Part shown: positions 11,360 to 23,421 of the stretch, piece after piece
Layout of the letters: every line of letters begins with the position of its first letter
Position numbering within the stretch: position 1 is the stretch's first letter
Assembly (NCBI GenBank): GCA_021229015.1
Contig: CM037795.1
Location: 11,770,656 to 11,834,655 of the forward strand
Reading direction: 5' to 3'
Origin: Solen grandis
Taxonomy: Eukaryota; Mollusca; Bivalvia; Adapedonta; Solenidae
Length of the DNA: 64,000 nucleotides
The notes under the pieces: generated by a model
Database searches by the model: none
Told to the model about the DNA's origin: nothing
The model's input: only the letters and a program-made list of their open reading frames with translations
Made by a program: the position numbers and the translations under genes

Positions 11360-11870
11360 TTTTCAAAATTGCTAATTGCCGTCAGCCAAGTGAACAAAAT
11401 GTTACACTTTTACGTAAAGGGAACTTATATGTCAAAATACTTGCAGTTGAAGGGTATGGAAGTGGGTACCCGCCGGTTCAGTTATTGTCCTAATTTAGGT
11501 TTTATAATGCTTATTACAATTTTACTATGCTTTATATATTTTCAAAATGCTTCTTACAATTTCAAAGTGCTTATTACAATCTTGAAATTGTTACTTTAAC
11601 ATTTTACTTTTAACGACATAGTTCTGTCTGCCATATTAACGTTACAAGTTTAAGTTTGGAGTTAACGTTCGTATGTTACAAATTGTAGATTCTATATTGT
11701 AAATTTCAATCGTTTAAGTTTGACTTTTGATTTACATTTAAGATTGAAAAGTCGGAAAGTTCTGCCACATGTCAGGTGTCAGAGCTTTTCCTCAAGCAAC
11801 TGGGTTGAAGTTCAGTGTCACGATGTGCTGAAGTCTCCAAGAGTCGTATTGCGCATGTGCAATTTCAGTT
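11360..11870. other. AT-rich stretch with no recognised gene
   Basis: Downstream of the trihelix-like gene. The short frame at 11369-11599 shows only AT-rich coding noise. Repeated 'tgcttattacaatttt' phrases at 11510-11580 suggest a small degenerate tandem repeat. Confidence 0.5.
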
Positions 11871-11872
11871 CG

Positions 11873-12480
11873 TCTGAGATTTTCATCTGGGCTTAGGTTT
11901 CCAACATCTTGTATATGCGTAATATCACAGGTATATATGGTAGAGACAAGTCTTGGCAGGCAAATGGTTAGAGCGCTCGTCCCAGAATCGGGAGGTCGTG
12001 GGTTCGGTCTCCGGCAACAAAATATCAACGTCGTAAAAATGGTTCTGCTATAGATTTCTTGTTTGGTTTACAGCCTATGAGGGCAGTTCCAGCACTGGCT
12101 GGCTCGGTGTCAGAATAATGTGATTGAGTATGGTATCATATCACATGTCTATGGCGTGATACTGCAGTGTGGCAGCACAATGTCTCAGGCACACTAAGTT
12201 TCCAAATGACTGAAATACCATCGGCGGGACGTTAACCTCAAACAAACAGACTCTGTGGGAACATTAATCTGTCTGGTGGGCCGAAATTTCGACCCGGGCT
12301 CAGATTTCCTACCTGAGGTATATTTTAGCAACACATGGTAGAGATCGAAAGACTATCAGGTTAGTTGGCTGAGATTTATACACAGACTCAGAGTTGCAAT
12401 CAATGTGTACGAGTAATATCCGAAGTATGTATGGTAGAGATGGAAAAGTTGTCAGCCCGTGTACAAGTGGGTTGAGATTT
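11873..12480 (+). repeat. Diverged ~120-bp tandem repeat interrupted by a SINE
   Basis: The phrase order 'ctgagatttt...ctcagatttcc', 'gtaatatc', 'atggtagagat.gaaa' recurs at about 11876, 12280 and 12400. A SINE family 2 copy sits between the first two units. Confidence 0.55.
11951..12252 (+). mobile_element. SINE family 2, most complete copy with tRNA-like head
   Basis: The head has an A-box-like tggttagagcgctcg and B-box-like tgggttcggtctcc. The family body follows ('ggcagttccagcactggctgg', ggtatcatatcacatgtct, gcgtgatactgc). It ends 'gactgaaataccatcggcgg' then gacgttaac and (CAAA)n. This copy shows that the family is tRNA-derived. Confidence 0.8.
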
Positions 12481-13366
12481 TGGCCCTCTCACAGCTTTTT
12501 AAAGATTTGTTTTGGTCGCTAAAACTTATGAAAAGTATGCCTAAATGGCTTTACATCTTAATATCAGTAGTACAAAACGCTTCTCCAAAGATACTATATC
12601 ACAAAAATAAAACGATAAATACCACGTTTCCAGGCCGATTTTTAACAATTTTTATGTATGTCGATCCGTATTTAAAAATTCTGCTAATCCTGCATTATGC
12701 ATTTACTCCCCATTTATCCTTACAAACCTATCAAATGTCATGATCTATGCTTTATTATTTCCAGAAACATGTAGGTCTTTACAACCAAAAAAAAAAAAAA
12801 AAAGATTTGAGTACATGTATGATGATAATAAATGTGACTCTCAAAAACAAAGATAAATCTGACATTTACCTTAAATTAAGAAATTGCACAGGGGTCAATA
12901 CGAGAATATGGCTTAAAACTGTATTGTGCCTCCATTAACCAGTCCCGACTTCCAAGCGTTCAAAGCAGTTTCCCAGAGCTTGTTCCCGGTAATCAGATAT
13001 ATTTATCTTTCTGCGACCGACTGAGAAGGAACCTGTTTCACTCTTACGTCAATGGTGTGGGAGTAAAAAGTTGCTTTCTTGCTTTGGGCCAGCGATAATA
13101 AATGTAAAGCTTTCTCAAGTAGCTTTGTTATCCATCATACAGGTTCATATTTTGGGCATCATCTTTCAAATAGTAGGATTTTCTAATTATGTTTTGACGA
13201 CCTTGATTAGTCTATTTTCCAACCATACGTGAAAAAATCTTGTTATTACCACACTTGGTTCTTCTAGTTGGCCCAAGTTTTTGAGGTCAGAGGTTTTGAT
13301 ATTGTATATAGATCATTTAAGAAATACTTGTTAGTGCTACTAGTCAGAAAGTACTGGATGTTTTAA
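12481..13366. other. Non-coding stretch, no gene recognised
   Basis: It holds a poly(A) of about 19 at 12785-12804 and short AT-rich frames (12459-12743, 12747-12938) without family resemblance or splice support. Confidence 0.5.
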
Positions 13367-13554
13367 ATATTGTAACAAACACGGCCCGTCCCGGAATCGA
13401 ACCCGGTCCGCCGGCGTGATAACCAGTGCTCTAACCACTTAGCCAAAGAGTCGACTCCCTGATGTAGTCGACTCTGGCTCAATGGTAAGAGCATTGGGCT
13501 ATCACGCCTGCGGACCGGGTTCGATTCCGGGCCGGGCCGTGTTTGTTACAATAT
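13367..13554. repeat. Palindrome of two head-to-head tRNA-like sequences
   Basis: Two arms of 89 bases (13367-13455 and 13466-13554) are reverse complements with few mismatches, separated by about 10 bases. Each arm runs from tgtaacaaacacggccc at the outer end through a B-box-like 'cgggttcgattccggg' to a D-arm-like 'ctggctcaatggtaagagca' and gtcgact at the centre. Outer ends are ATATTGTAACA. It could be a foldback MITE whose arms captured a tRNA, or a tRNA-SINE pair inserted head to head. Confidence 0.85.
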
Positions 13555-13619
13555 ATTTTACTTAGAGGATTTCTTCCTCTGGTACACTTAGTGGCATTGT
13601 CACCACAGATGAACATGTA

Positions 13620-13800
13620 GAAGCAGCCACCTGTATTAAGGGCCAACTTGCATTTAGCTATCAGTTTTTATATTATCAAACTACATGTAGTATTTTGTTA
13701 CATATTAACCCTTCATTTAGTGACACCTCCATCATACGGTTACATACTATTTTTCCATTGACTTACTGTTTAGAACAGGTTGACTGTATATGAATTAGAA
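13620..13800 (+). repeat. Old interspersed repeat ('cttcatttagtg' type), copy 1
   Basis: It shares the order cacctgtatta, caacttg.atttag, 'tattttgtta', 'ttaacc.ttcatttagtg', 'ca.c.gg' with 14570-14790. It is strongly diverged. Confidence 0.5.
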
Positions 13801-14429
13801 AAATTAAGTCAAGATTGGTCCTTCAGTTGCAAAAATCTGAAATTTAATTTTTACCCCAGCATCTTTTTGAAATTTAACTTTTAGATGAAAGTTCTGATTA
13901 AGTATCTCTTTTTCGTTTATCAGTCCGATTTGTGTTTTTTGTATTGCATCTGAGCTACCTAGATACTGCCAAAATGTAGTGTAGATTATGGGACCTAAGT
14001 GTAGTGATTAGGCAATACAAATATCTAATCTCTACACTTCTTCGGGCTCGAAATTCACCAAGAATTATTTCAGGTTTACTATTACATGTATTTTATTTAG
14101 AAACAACTTCACACTATTTAGAAGATGATTTGTGTCCAACAGTGCCTTTATTACATTTAAGCCTATATAAAAACTAACTAATCTTACCTTGTAAGCCCAG
14201 ATAGGGATAAGTGGAGTGTTGCAACTCAGAGAGGGCACGTTTGACTCAAACCAGAAAGACAAAATCGGCTGCTTATATAGCGAAATAAGAAAGTGCAAAG
14301 CATGGAAGTCATGGAATTGCTGGACATTTCAGCCAGCAATACCATGTTTATCCACCTTTAATCCTAGCTATACATGTACTATATTTACTCCACTCAGGTA
14401 AAGATAACAGGTGTATACATGTACAGCTA

Positions 14430-14510
14430 CATTTAACCCTAGCCTACGTTAGTAGTTCGACGTTCCGGAGAGTCCTGGATTCGAACACAGTGGCATCTTC
14501 CCTCGGCTAT
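14430..14510 (+). repeat. Possible tRNA-like remnant
   Basis: A weak B-box-like ggattcgaacac with a preceding tRNA-like stretch. Too eroded to assign. Confidence 0.3.
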
Positions 14511-14569
14511 ATCTTACTTATTGAAGGAATAATTTGAAACTGACTTGATACATTTTGCTTACCATTGTA

Positions 14570-14790
14570 AACTGTACTACAGTTAAAACTGTATAAGCGG
14601 TCACCTATATTGAGCGGTCAACCTGTATCTAGTGGACAGTTTGTTATTACCAAACTCGTATTTTGTTTTTATGTTTAACCTTCATTTAGTGGCCATTTCT
14701 GATAAAAGGTCACTTTCTCTTGTTCTCTTTAATGACTGCTTAAGTCAGGTTCGACATTTTTGGGGCATGGTGGAAGTCAGGACTAAAGGA
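14570..14790 (+). repeat. Old interspersed repeat ('cttcatttagtg' type), copy 2
   Basis: It contains 'agcggtcacctatattgagc' and 'ccttcatttagtggcc', matching 13620-13800 in order and orientation. Confidence 0.5.
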
Positions 14791-14990
14791 GAGACCGTGG
14801 CTAAGCAGGTAAAGTCGCTGACTTAACATCACTCAGCTCCCACGGCTGTGGGTTCGAATCTCGGCTGGGTCACTCTTCCAGCTGGCTTGCAGTGGTTCAA
14901 ATTCTATCCGAGGACACCTCCCTTCATCTCTGATTATCTGGGCGTTGCTGTATGACAGCGACGTTAAACTCCATCACAACAACAACAGGA
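14791..14990 (+). mobile_element. Family-1-related SINE copy E, variant body
   Basis: The tRNA-like head (accgtggctaagcaggtaaa, B box gtgggttcgaatctc) and 'ccagctggcttgc' match family 1. The middle is different, and the end reads gacagcgacgttaaactcc then (ACA)n, that is, the 'gttaaac' version found in family 2. Near-duplicated flanks caggactaaagg/caggacttaatgg suggest an aged target duplication. Confidence 0.75.
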
Positions 14991-16044
14991 CTTAATGGGG
15001 AATATTCATTTGGGCTGTACTGTATATAGGGAAATTTTCGCTTGACTTATTTCTCTGTTATATGGTTTCTTGGCGTATTTGCGATAGCACTGTACTGTAT
15101 TGCACAGGTGTAAGTTGCCATTGTCGCGAAAGGGAACAATTAACCATGGCAGATTTGTATAGGCTGAGTCTTCAAGTAAATGTCCATCCTCACATAATTC
15201 CTGTCCCTCTTGAAATAAAGATGAATGTTTAAAGACTGTAGGCCCTACACGCTTCTAATAATCTTTTAGGTTACTTCATACAGCCGGAAAGTTAACAGTT
15301 ACGTACTGTTTAACTTCCCATGCAAAAGAAGCAACTCTCATTTCTGTGTCATTCTCATTTCTGGAGCTATTAGAATCGTCATCAAAGGCATCAAGACCCA
15401 GCCATATGGCAAATTCTCTTTTCATCCCCATGTGTGTTCGTTTCGTTAACCAGAAGTGGCCTGGGGACCGTGAAACAAGTAAACAAAATACGCTATCCGT
15501 CTGGAAAAACATCATGAAGCAAATATCACCTTTGCACATTAGGGCGGAGCGAAAAAACTGTTTCATTTAATATGAGCAGTTGGAAAGGCCTTCTGACTTG
15601 CTGAAGGTATTAGGAAATATACGGAAAGGGAGGCCACTCCAACAAGCATATACATTTCGATCACAACTATTGCATATCATTATTGTGATTCTATAGCGGT
15701 ATTAAATTATTTATTAATAATTATTATCATTAACATTATATGCATAGGAGTTGTTTTCCAACATGTTCGTAACAAATATTGAAAAGTGACAGTAGAGCTG
15801 TCATAGGGTATATAATATTTATATTTAAATATAACACACGTTATCCCACTTCAGGTTTTAGCCATTTAATAAACCAATAAAGCACATCGAAAACGTTTTG
15901 TTTTATATAATGAATTACGCTTGATAATTTACTTGTAATATTCACGTACTGTGGAGTAGCAAATAGGTATCGTAGTGCTGTCGCAATTAAGATAAGTGTA
16001 GCGTAATTGATTTTTCTCCCTTTAACCATCCCTTATTTTTGTAA
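14991..16044. other. Non-coding stretch, no gene recognised
   Basis: Opposite-strand frames overlap at 15276-15570 (96 and 74 codons). Neither resembles a known family and neither has splice support. The remainder is AT-rich. Confidence 0.45.
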
Positions 16045-16366
16045 TTAGTTATTATCAAAATGTTTACAAGTACACACATATCATCAACATGGTTATAAAT
16101 ATACAAATGACAAATGGGTCTAGCCACAAGTTCTCTCAACTTAGGTTAAGGCCATTCCCAAACAACATGAATATATTTGCAAATAGGTTGGTCATAATTA
16201 ATGTCAAATAAATATGTCTTGAAAAATATGAATATTTCTGCATTAAATCAAAATGACAATATAATAAATATATAAATGAGCTATACATTATTTTATGTTT
16301 ATAAGTGCTATAAAGTGAGAGGCTATTTTATAAAAGGAAAAGAGAGAGAAATAATAAACAAATACA

Positions 16367-19300
16367 TCAGAAACAATAGACATATGTTGGTAACCGGGAT
16401 AAGCGTTGGTTATTTAGGTTTTTAATAATAAAACTGTAACAACATTTACGAATGATCAAGTAGAAAAAACGTTTTGTTTCCTCTATACAGGACTGGACAC
16501 ATAAGAAAATAAACTTATTATCTTCTAAAGTTAAAGATTCAATACCATAAAGAAGTTTTGAAACACTAAGTGGATGAAATCGTCGTGTTTTTCGAAAGAA
16601 AGTGATTCTGCTATTCTCATATAACTTGCATCTGAAAAAGTAATGGTCTGTAGTTTCATTTTTCATCACCACACAAACACATAGGGTCATCTGTTATATG
16701 ATTTTGAAATAAGTCATGATTAAGTTCACTACAATTGTTTCTCAATCTTGTATGGATAACCGAAAGTCTACGTTTGCCAACAGTATAATATTTGGGAACC
16801 TGATGTGCTGGAAACATTTTATTTATATTTGTTTTAAATGTCAATAAGGATTGTGTCTCTTTTAATGATTGTGGAATACTATTCCACAATGTAATTAAAG
16901 AAGGTATTACAGAATTTGCAAATATTGCAGTGCGAATCGGAATGGAGCTTATATTTTGAGGATTCCTTAAATGATATACTGTTCTATTTTCAACGGAGAC
17001 AGGTAAAATGTCATTAAGGTAGTTAGGAGTTAGGCCATTTTTTATCTTAAATGCTAAAATTAATTTCTGATACTTCCTCCTATCGGATAAAGACAACCAA
17101 CCTATTTCTTTATAGAGATTAGACAAACTTATTGATCGTGTGGTTCCAGTTACTATTCTCGCAGCTTCATTTTGAATTTTTTCAATGCTTTCCTTTTCAT
17201 AGTCGGTACAATTATCCCAAACAACGGAGGCATATTCAATAATTGGACGAAGAAATGAGTTACAAATTTGATTAAGGGAATCTCTGTTTATTTGAAATTT
17301 CAGTTTTCTCATCATACCAAGAAATTGGACGCTGATTGTATTTTATTTTGTATGTGCGTGTGCCATTTACCGTTTGAGCTAATGGTGAGTCCTAAATGTT
17401 TATGGTTATCAACAAAAGTAATAGGAGTATTATCAAAATAAAGTTTTGGTTGACGACTTCTATTATTAAATAACATGGCAACTGTTTTCTGAGGGTTAAA
17501 ACTAACCAGCCATTGTTTGGACCAATTAGACAGCATATGCAAATCATGATTTAAAATACCTTCGAGGTCTGATATTTCAGATGCAGAACTAGCTAAACAT
17601 GTATCGTCGGCAAATAAACGAGATATGCTCAGAAGATTTTCTGATATGTCATTTAAATATATAAGAAATAAGAGAGGACCAAGTACAGAACTTTGTGGTA
17701 CCCATGCACTAACATTTTTATTATTAGACTTTGAATTTCCTACTAATACACTTTGAGTTCTGTTAGAAAGATAATTTTCGAGCCATAACAGTAGATTTCC
17801 AGTAATACCATTTTGACGAAGTTTAAAAAGCAGTACCTTATGCCAGACGCGATCAAAGGCTTTAGATATATCACAAAAAAACATACAAGTATTAAGTTTA
17901 GAGTCTATTGACGAAACTATTTGATGATATATGTCAACTAATTGATAGACGGTAGAGTGACCTCTCAGAAAACCAGACTGCTTTGGGTAGATTAAACTAT
18001 TAAAATGTAAGTGATTATAAATATACTTATAAACACACCTTTCCATAAGTTTACCAATACAACTTAAAAGGGAGATAGGACGGTAATTACAAACATCGGA
18101 AGTTTCACCTTTCTTAAATAATGGTATAACAAGTGCATGTTTCCAAAGAGATGGATATATACCGCAACTCAAAGATTTATTGAAGAGTAAATAGAGAGGC
18201 TTTGATATACTGTATTTAGTTTCTCTTAATACTCTATGTCTGATTAAATCATGGCCTGTTGCTTTGTTTAAGCCTAAACACCCAATGTTATCAACTATAT
18301 CTTGCTTTGATATTTCTATATTTGAAACATTAGCTTCAGATTTACAATTAAATGGGGGTAAACACACATTGAAATCATTTATAGTTGATATAGAGGTAAA
18401 GTAATCATTTAAGCAATTAGCTTTTTCGTCTTCGAGATAGTGAATTTGCTCTGATCCGTCTTGATTTAATGTTTTTAGTATTGGTATTTTTTCAGAGTTT
18501 TAGTTATTTTTAACAAGTGATCTAAGTGTTTTCCAGTAATACTTTGGGTTTTCATTTCTAGAAGATACTAGCGCATTTTCAATATTGTTATAAAATCGTT
18601 CTTTTGCATATTTGTTTTAGATTATTAACTTTGTTTCTTAGTACTTTATAATTATTCCAATCTTTTGGTCGTCCATGTTTCATAGCAATTGCTCTTTGTC
18701 GATCACTTTTCTTATATTTGAATCATACCATGGCATGTCGTCGGGTCTAATAGTAACAAATTTTGATGGGATACACTTAACAATAAATGAATGATTTTTT
18801 TCTGTAAAATATTTGCACGCTTCGTTAATTTCCAATTCATTTAAAGTTTTCCAATTTTCATTATTAATTAGATCATCGAGTTTTTGGAAGTCAGCCCTAG
18901 CATAATAATATATTTTTCTTTTGGAGCAATATTGTTTAAATTCTTGAGTTTTTACTAAAATGTACGTTGCTTTATGATCGCTGATATGACTATCAATATC
19001 AATTACATCTGCACATGTCCATTTAATAGTATCTGTAATAAGAATAGGATCGATAAGTGTTGCAGAATGTTCTGTTACGCGAGTGGGATTTTTTATAACG
19101 TTTGTTAGGTTATTTATGGAAATAATGTCACGTAAATGATGGAGTCGCTTATCAAGAAGATTATGATTTAAATCACCTAGGACAATTACATTTGGTGTCG
19201 TATCTAGAGCTCGTTCTAAAATTATATTAAAATTAATCCAAAAGTTGACGGGTGTTGCAGGAGATCTATATACATTGCATAAGAGAAATAAAGTGGAACG

Positions 19301-19450
19301 ACAACGAATTTCAAGCCATATAGCATGAACGCCTTGTACTTCTAAGTCATTTCTTCGTTTAAAAAACAATAGTTTTGATACATAAAGTATTTGGCCACCG
19401 GAATGGTTAGAAATATCTTCTCTATATATATCATAATCGTTATTAATCAT
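16367..19450 (-). pseudogene. LINE A ORF2: endonuclease-reverse transcriptase, 5'-truncated and frameshifted
   Basis: The first open segment (19450-18680) carries the later part of an AP endonuclease: GDLNHNLLD and the SDHKAT motif, with the first part (about 70 residues including the QETH region) absent. The next (18367-17312) is reverse transcriptase: NYRPISLL, SGFLRGHST, a DISKAFDRVWH block with the first catalytic Asp, and LFADDTCL with the Asp pair. The last segments (17315-16656 and 16690-16367) hold the thumb-like region (IIEYASVVWDN) and the finger CLCGDEK|NETTDHYFFRC, split by a frameshift. Breaks: stops between 18367 and 18680, a frameshift near 17312 and one near 16675. It cannot encode an active enzyme. 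Confidence 0.9.
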
Positions 19451-20365
19451 TAATTCATAAGTATAAGTATGTGTTTACGCATGTACGTATGGATGAATGG
19501 ATGGATGGGTTATATGTGTTTGTATGTATGTATGTTATATTTCACTCTTAGAAACAAATATGTGAGTCCAAAAAATACATACACCAGAATATAGGTGTGT
19601 GTGTGTGTGTGTGTTTATGCATGTATGTATGGATGAATGGATGGATGGATGTGTGGGTGTATGTGTTTGTATGTATGTATATATGTTTGTATGCTATATT
19701 TCACACTTAGAAACAAATATGTGTATCTGATATACATATTAAACACATTAAAATCAGTTCGTGCCAATATTGCTCCAGCATTTCTAACGAAAGCGAAAAG
19801 TAGAAATGCTAGAGGAAATATTTCAAAGATTATGAGAGAAGACTAAAAATACTCCGTTATAGAGTATATTTTATGTATACCTATCGAAACGAAATATAGG
19901 GATACATAAGACATAAATTTTATAGATTTGGAACAGATAGTTTTCAAAAAAAAAAATTATTAAATTTTACTGTATTTCTAATTATTCTAAATTTATACAC
20001 AACTCTTTCAATATACAACACAGGACCGTGCTACCGAAACAATCAACAAACACCATTGGTGCCGTACACTTAGACTACATAACATTTTATGCACGGGATA
20101 TAAAACGTGCAGATGGTGCCAGATAAAGAAAATTGATCAAGTTAATTGTATGGCCATAATGTTGGACACATACACCGCACGCTAAAGTTTAACACATAAC
20201 ATGGGTGTGAATATACACATAAACACATAAACCACAATATAACAAACACATTTCATGAACAAGTGTGTGTGTGTGTGTGTATGTGTGTGTGTGTGTGTAA
20301 CATTACATCAGAATGATGCTAATAGTTTCTAGTAGGGTTTACATAAAACTCGCAGATGAACACTA
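19451..20365. repeat. Duplicated ATGG/GTAT microsatellite block and unassigned DNA between LINE A ORFs
   Basis: A block of about 145 bp ('atgcatgtatgtatggatga', then ttgtatgtatg..., 'atatttcac.cttagaaaca') occurs twice in tandem (about 19466-19600 and 19613-19735), with (GT)n at 19593-19612. A second (GT)n lies at 20262-20298. The region 19740-20260 matches nothing I recognise. It replaces the start of ORF2. Confidence 0.75.
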
Positions 20366-20367
20366 TA

Positions 20368-21246
20368 TTAGTGACGGGAGCCGCGATTGACAGCGTCAGC
20401 ATAGGTCCTTGAACACTGAGAGGTGACTCTGTCCAACTCACGCTCTGGTGACACTACGTGAATACGATTCTGGTTGTCTTTCACAAAAATGTTACCATCC
20501 GACGACCACGTGTCATTGAGACGCTTTTCTCGTTTTAATTTCTAGCGGCGAATAATAGTCCGCTTCTTGTTTTGGTTAGATCCTCGTTTAGAAAGATGCG
20601 ATTATTTTCCGTGTTTTTTAACAGTTTTTGTCTCGATCTATAAGTGGCAAATTTTACGAGAATATCTCGAGGTTTGTTTTCTTGATTTCTTGGTTTTCCA
20701 ACTCGATGAGATCGATCTATTTCTTCAATTGATAAGTCTGACTTTAGTGATTTGGCAACAGATATTACAAGTTCGTCCGTGACTTCTCCACTAGATTCAG
20801 GGATTCCGGATATGCGTAAGCTATTCCGGCGGCTGTATTGGTTGGCTCGGTCAACTTCTAACTCTAAGTCGAAAACTCTTGTTTTCAAATTGTTGTTTTC
20901 TTGTTCGAGCGCACTAATCCGTTGTTCAAGGTGGGACGTAACGCCTTTAACAATTTCAGGAACAAGCCTAGAAACGATGTCTTCAGTCATTTTGGCCATT
21001 TGCTCTTGGAATGTTGAGCTTAGGTGATTTGTTATAAGACTATTTTCCACATTTATCATATATTGCGGTTCGTTGGAAACAGTTACGGGGCTAAATGTTG
21101 CAAAGTTTTCTGCAATAAAAATCATCGTGCGTTTCATCCATATTGACTGATGATGACAAACGGTAGCGTTTTAGTTCAAATAGTTCCTCGGGTGATGGAT
21201 ACGACCTTTTAGACGTCTTATCGTGGACAGGGGTATTTGATTGCAT
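20368..21246 (-). pseudogene. LINE A ORF1: coiled-coil and RRM-like nucleic-acid-binding protein, frameshifted
   Basis: It starts at ATG 21246 (MQSNTPVHDKTSKRSYPSPE), shifts frame near 21110, then runs as a 200-codon open frame. This has a coiled coil (LEQENNNLKTRVFDLELEVD, about 21137-20860) followed by the conserved block NQYSRRNSLRISGIPE and RSHRVGKPR...ILVKFATYRSR, typical of L1/CR1-type ORF1 RNA-binding domains. A one-base loss near 20537 ends the frame early. The C-terminal part (KREKRLNDTWSSDGNIFVKD) continues in another frame to a stop at 20368. Confidence 0.85.
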
Positions 21247-21249
21247 TTA

Positions 21250-22278
21250 AATGACAATAATGATTGACAATCAATAATCAATAAACAGTTATCAGTAGCC
21301 TAACACAGCAGTGATATGGCGGTCGTATAGTACTGACAACTGTTTTGACAGTTCAGACAGTCGTGTATGTTCTTGTTGATGTGTAAAGACGTAGACTTAA
21401 CAGGAGTAGCACGTGAAAATATGGCCGCGTCTACGGCTTCGGTTTAGTTGTTGACCTTTGGCCTTTTTGCTCAGTCCGATTATGATTTTATGCTTTTGTA
21501 ATTTGTACGTCAAAAATTATATCATCTTATCATATCTTATGAAACTTCAAAAGGTCTTACTTGTTGGTCCTTTTAGTACAAATTAGTCCTTTTAGTACAA
21601 ATTATATCCGATTAGCACAAACTTTTCACAGTTACATAACAGTGCACAACAGAAAAACAAAGACCCGGAATGAACGAAAAACACATCACAAAAGTAGAAA
21701 CGCTGAAATCCGCATGTTCTTTTCACATCTAAATTTTCATTTGTATTCTTGCTTTCGTTTCTTTCACATATCACTGTTTTCAGATCACTAAAAAGACTTT
21801 AAACTCACATTTTACATATTTTTTCAGAGCGCCAAAAATCCACGACTAAATAAATATTACTTAGAGAAAAGATCAGTATTTTCATATTAATAAAAACATT
21901 ATTTAATACATATTTAATGGGAAACATATATAATAATTTTTTTTTTTATTTTCAAGCATGAATAAGTTGCAGATCACTAAACCATATCATTAGGTTCAGT
22001 TATTTACTTATACATTGAAAATCATATTTTTAACGGTACATTGAAATTCATATTATTACTTATACATGTTAATGTCCGTCGGACTTCACCAGCTTTAAAC
22101 AATACCAGTGTAGTTCATACGCCGATGAATCGCCAGAATTTGGCTATTCAGTCCTTACGGATACAACTTTTAAATGTCTTTGAGTTACTTTTCAGTTTTA
22201 CAAAATGCGATTCTATCTTAGGTAATTTTGATACAAACTGTGCAATCAATCACATGATCTTCATTGCTTGAAATAATT
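21250..22278. other. Upstream flank of LINE A, no gene recognised
   Basis: 21250-21470 may be LINE A 5' UTR (relatively GC-rich, contains atatggccgcgtctacgg). The rest is AT-rich with only chance frames. Confidence 0.45.
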
Positions 22279-22280
22279 AA

Positions 22281-22486
22281 CTGTGAAATCATTAATTTTC
22301 GTGGGACAAAATTTTCATCGATTTCGTGGTGGTTTTTACCCACGATTATTAATCCCCAAGAAAACTTGTCTTTTATATAGACCTCACGTTTTCTAGAAAT
22401 AGATCAACGAATAAAAGTACCCATGAAATTCCCTTAGGTTCATAACCAACGAAATTCAATGTCAACGAAAATTAATGATTTTACAG
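22281..22486 (+). mobile_element. MITE copy M1 (ctgtgaaatcattaattttcg family)
   Basis: Terminal inverted repeats of about 20 bp (ctgtgaaatcattaattttc / gaaaattaatgattttacag) enclose about 165 bp with 'ctcttatatagacctcacgt'. Five copies are in this window (M1-M5). Confidence 0.85.
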
Positions 22487-23231
22487 CATGTATAAAGCAC
22501 TGACAATCTTTAAAATGTCAGATGCAAAACAGAGAACCTCAAACCAGTCATTAGGGACAGTGTCAAATTAACCCGAAGTAATGATGTAGTAATGATGTAA
22601 GACAACTTCATTTTTATAAAGAATTATGTGATAAAGGGATACCACCATTATAAAATTCGCTCACCAATCATCGAGTCACAGACAAGGTCGGAGGTGGAAC
22701 ATACAAGATGAGTGTGCCTGTCTTGTCTGCATTCCGGAACTTGGTGAATTTGATAATCAGTTACAAAACTTTGTTTTATGATGATAAACGCCAATTATTT
22801 TTTCTGATATAGCAGGTTTGCCTATAGGTCATATGCCATAGTAATTGGCTTCTTTATGTAGGACAGATTTGGATACGTGTCCGGATCATGCTGAAATGTT
22901 GGAGAACCAAAACCTTGTGCATACCAATGGCATGGACAACTTAAAGTTGTAGTTAGTGTATTATTGTCATGGTATTATTTCATGAAACATAATTAACACT
23001 TGAACATATCAAAGATACTACCACTGAAATGGAAGCAGGAAGGTCAATGGCCATTGCGTGTTAATAAGAACTGCTTAGTTATAGTTAGTGTTTATTAAGA
23101 GAGAATTTAACAGTTAAGAAGCCAGAACAAGCGTAGCGTAGTTTGTCCCGCCCTATTACTACGTCACACTGCTATATTAGGAGATGGCGGCATAAAATTG
23201 TTACGTCAGCGTGTTGTTAAAGTATTCACAT
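22487..23231. other. Non-coding stretch, no gene recognised
   Basis: AT-rich, without a coding signature on either strand. Confidence 0.5.
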
Positions 23232-23421
23232 AATAAGGGTAGTTCCAGGACTGGTTGGCCCGGTGTCAGGATAATGTGATTGGGTGTGGTATCATGCCAA
23301 ATGTCTAGGGCGTGATACTGTGTAGTGTGACAGCGCTTCACCCGTCTCAAGTAGACATCGTCTCCAAATGACTTAAATGCAGTCGGTGGGACGTTAAACA
23401 TAATAAACAAACAAACAAAAA
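23232..23421 (+). mobile_element. SINE family 2 copy, headless
   Basis: Body from 'gggtagttccaggactggtt' through 'ggtatcatgccaaatgtcta' to gacgttaaac and an (AAAC)n tail. The tRNA-like head is missing, consistent with 5' truncation. Confidence 0.85.

Larger units (their letters stand above)
16045..21246 (-). mobile_element. LINE A (CR1/Jockey-like non-LTR retrotransposon), inactive
   Basis: Minus-strand element with ORF1 (21246-20368), a disrupted junction with inserted tandem repeats (about 20330-19451) and ORF2 (19450-16367), then an AT-rich 3' region ending near 16045. ORF2 has an AP-type endonuclease, a reverse transcriptase with FADD in the active site and a C-terminal CCHC finger, the order expected of the Jockey/CR1/L2 group. 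Clade assignment would need a tree. The exact 3' end is uncertain and I saw no target duplication. Confidence 0.85.

Noticed and set aside
15276..15570. Opposite-strand frames of 96 and 74 codons
   Set aside because: Mutually overlapping, without family resemblance, splice sites or repeat support; kept as unassigned.
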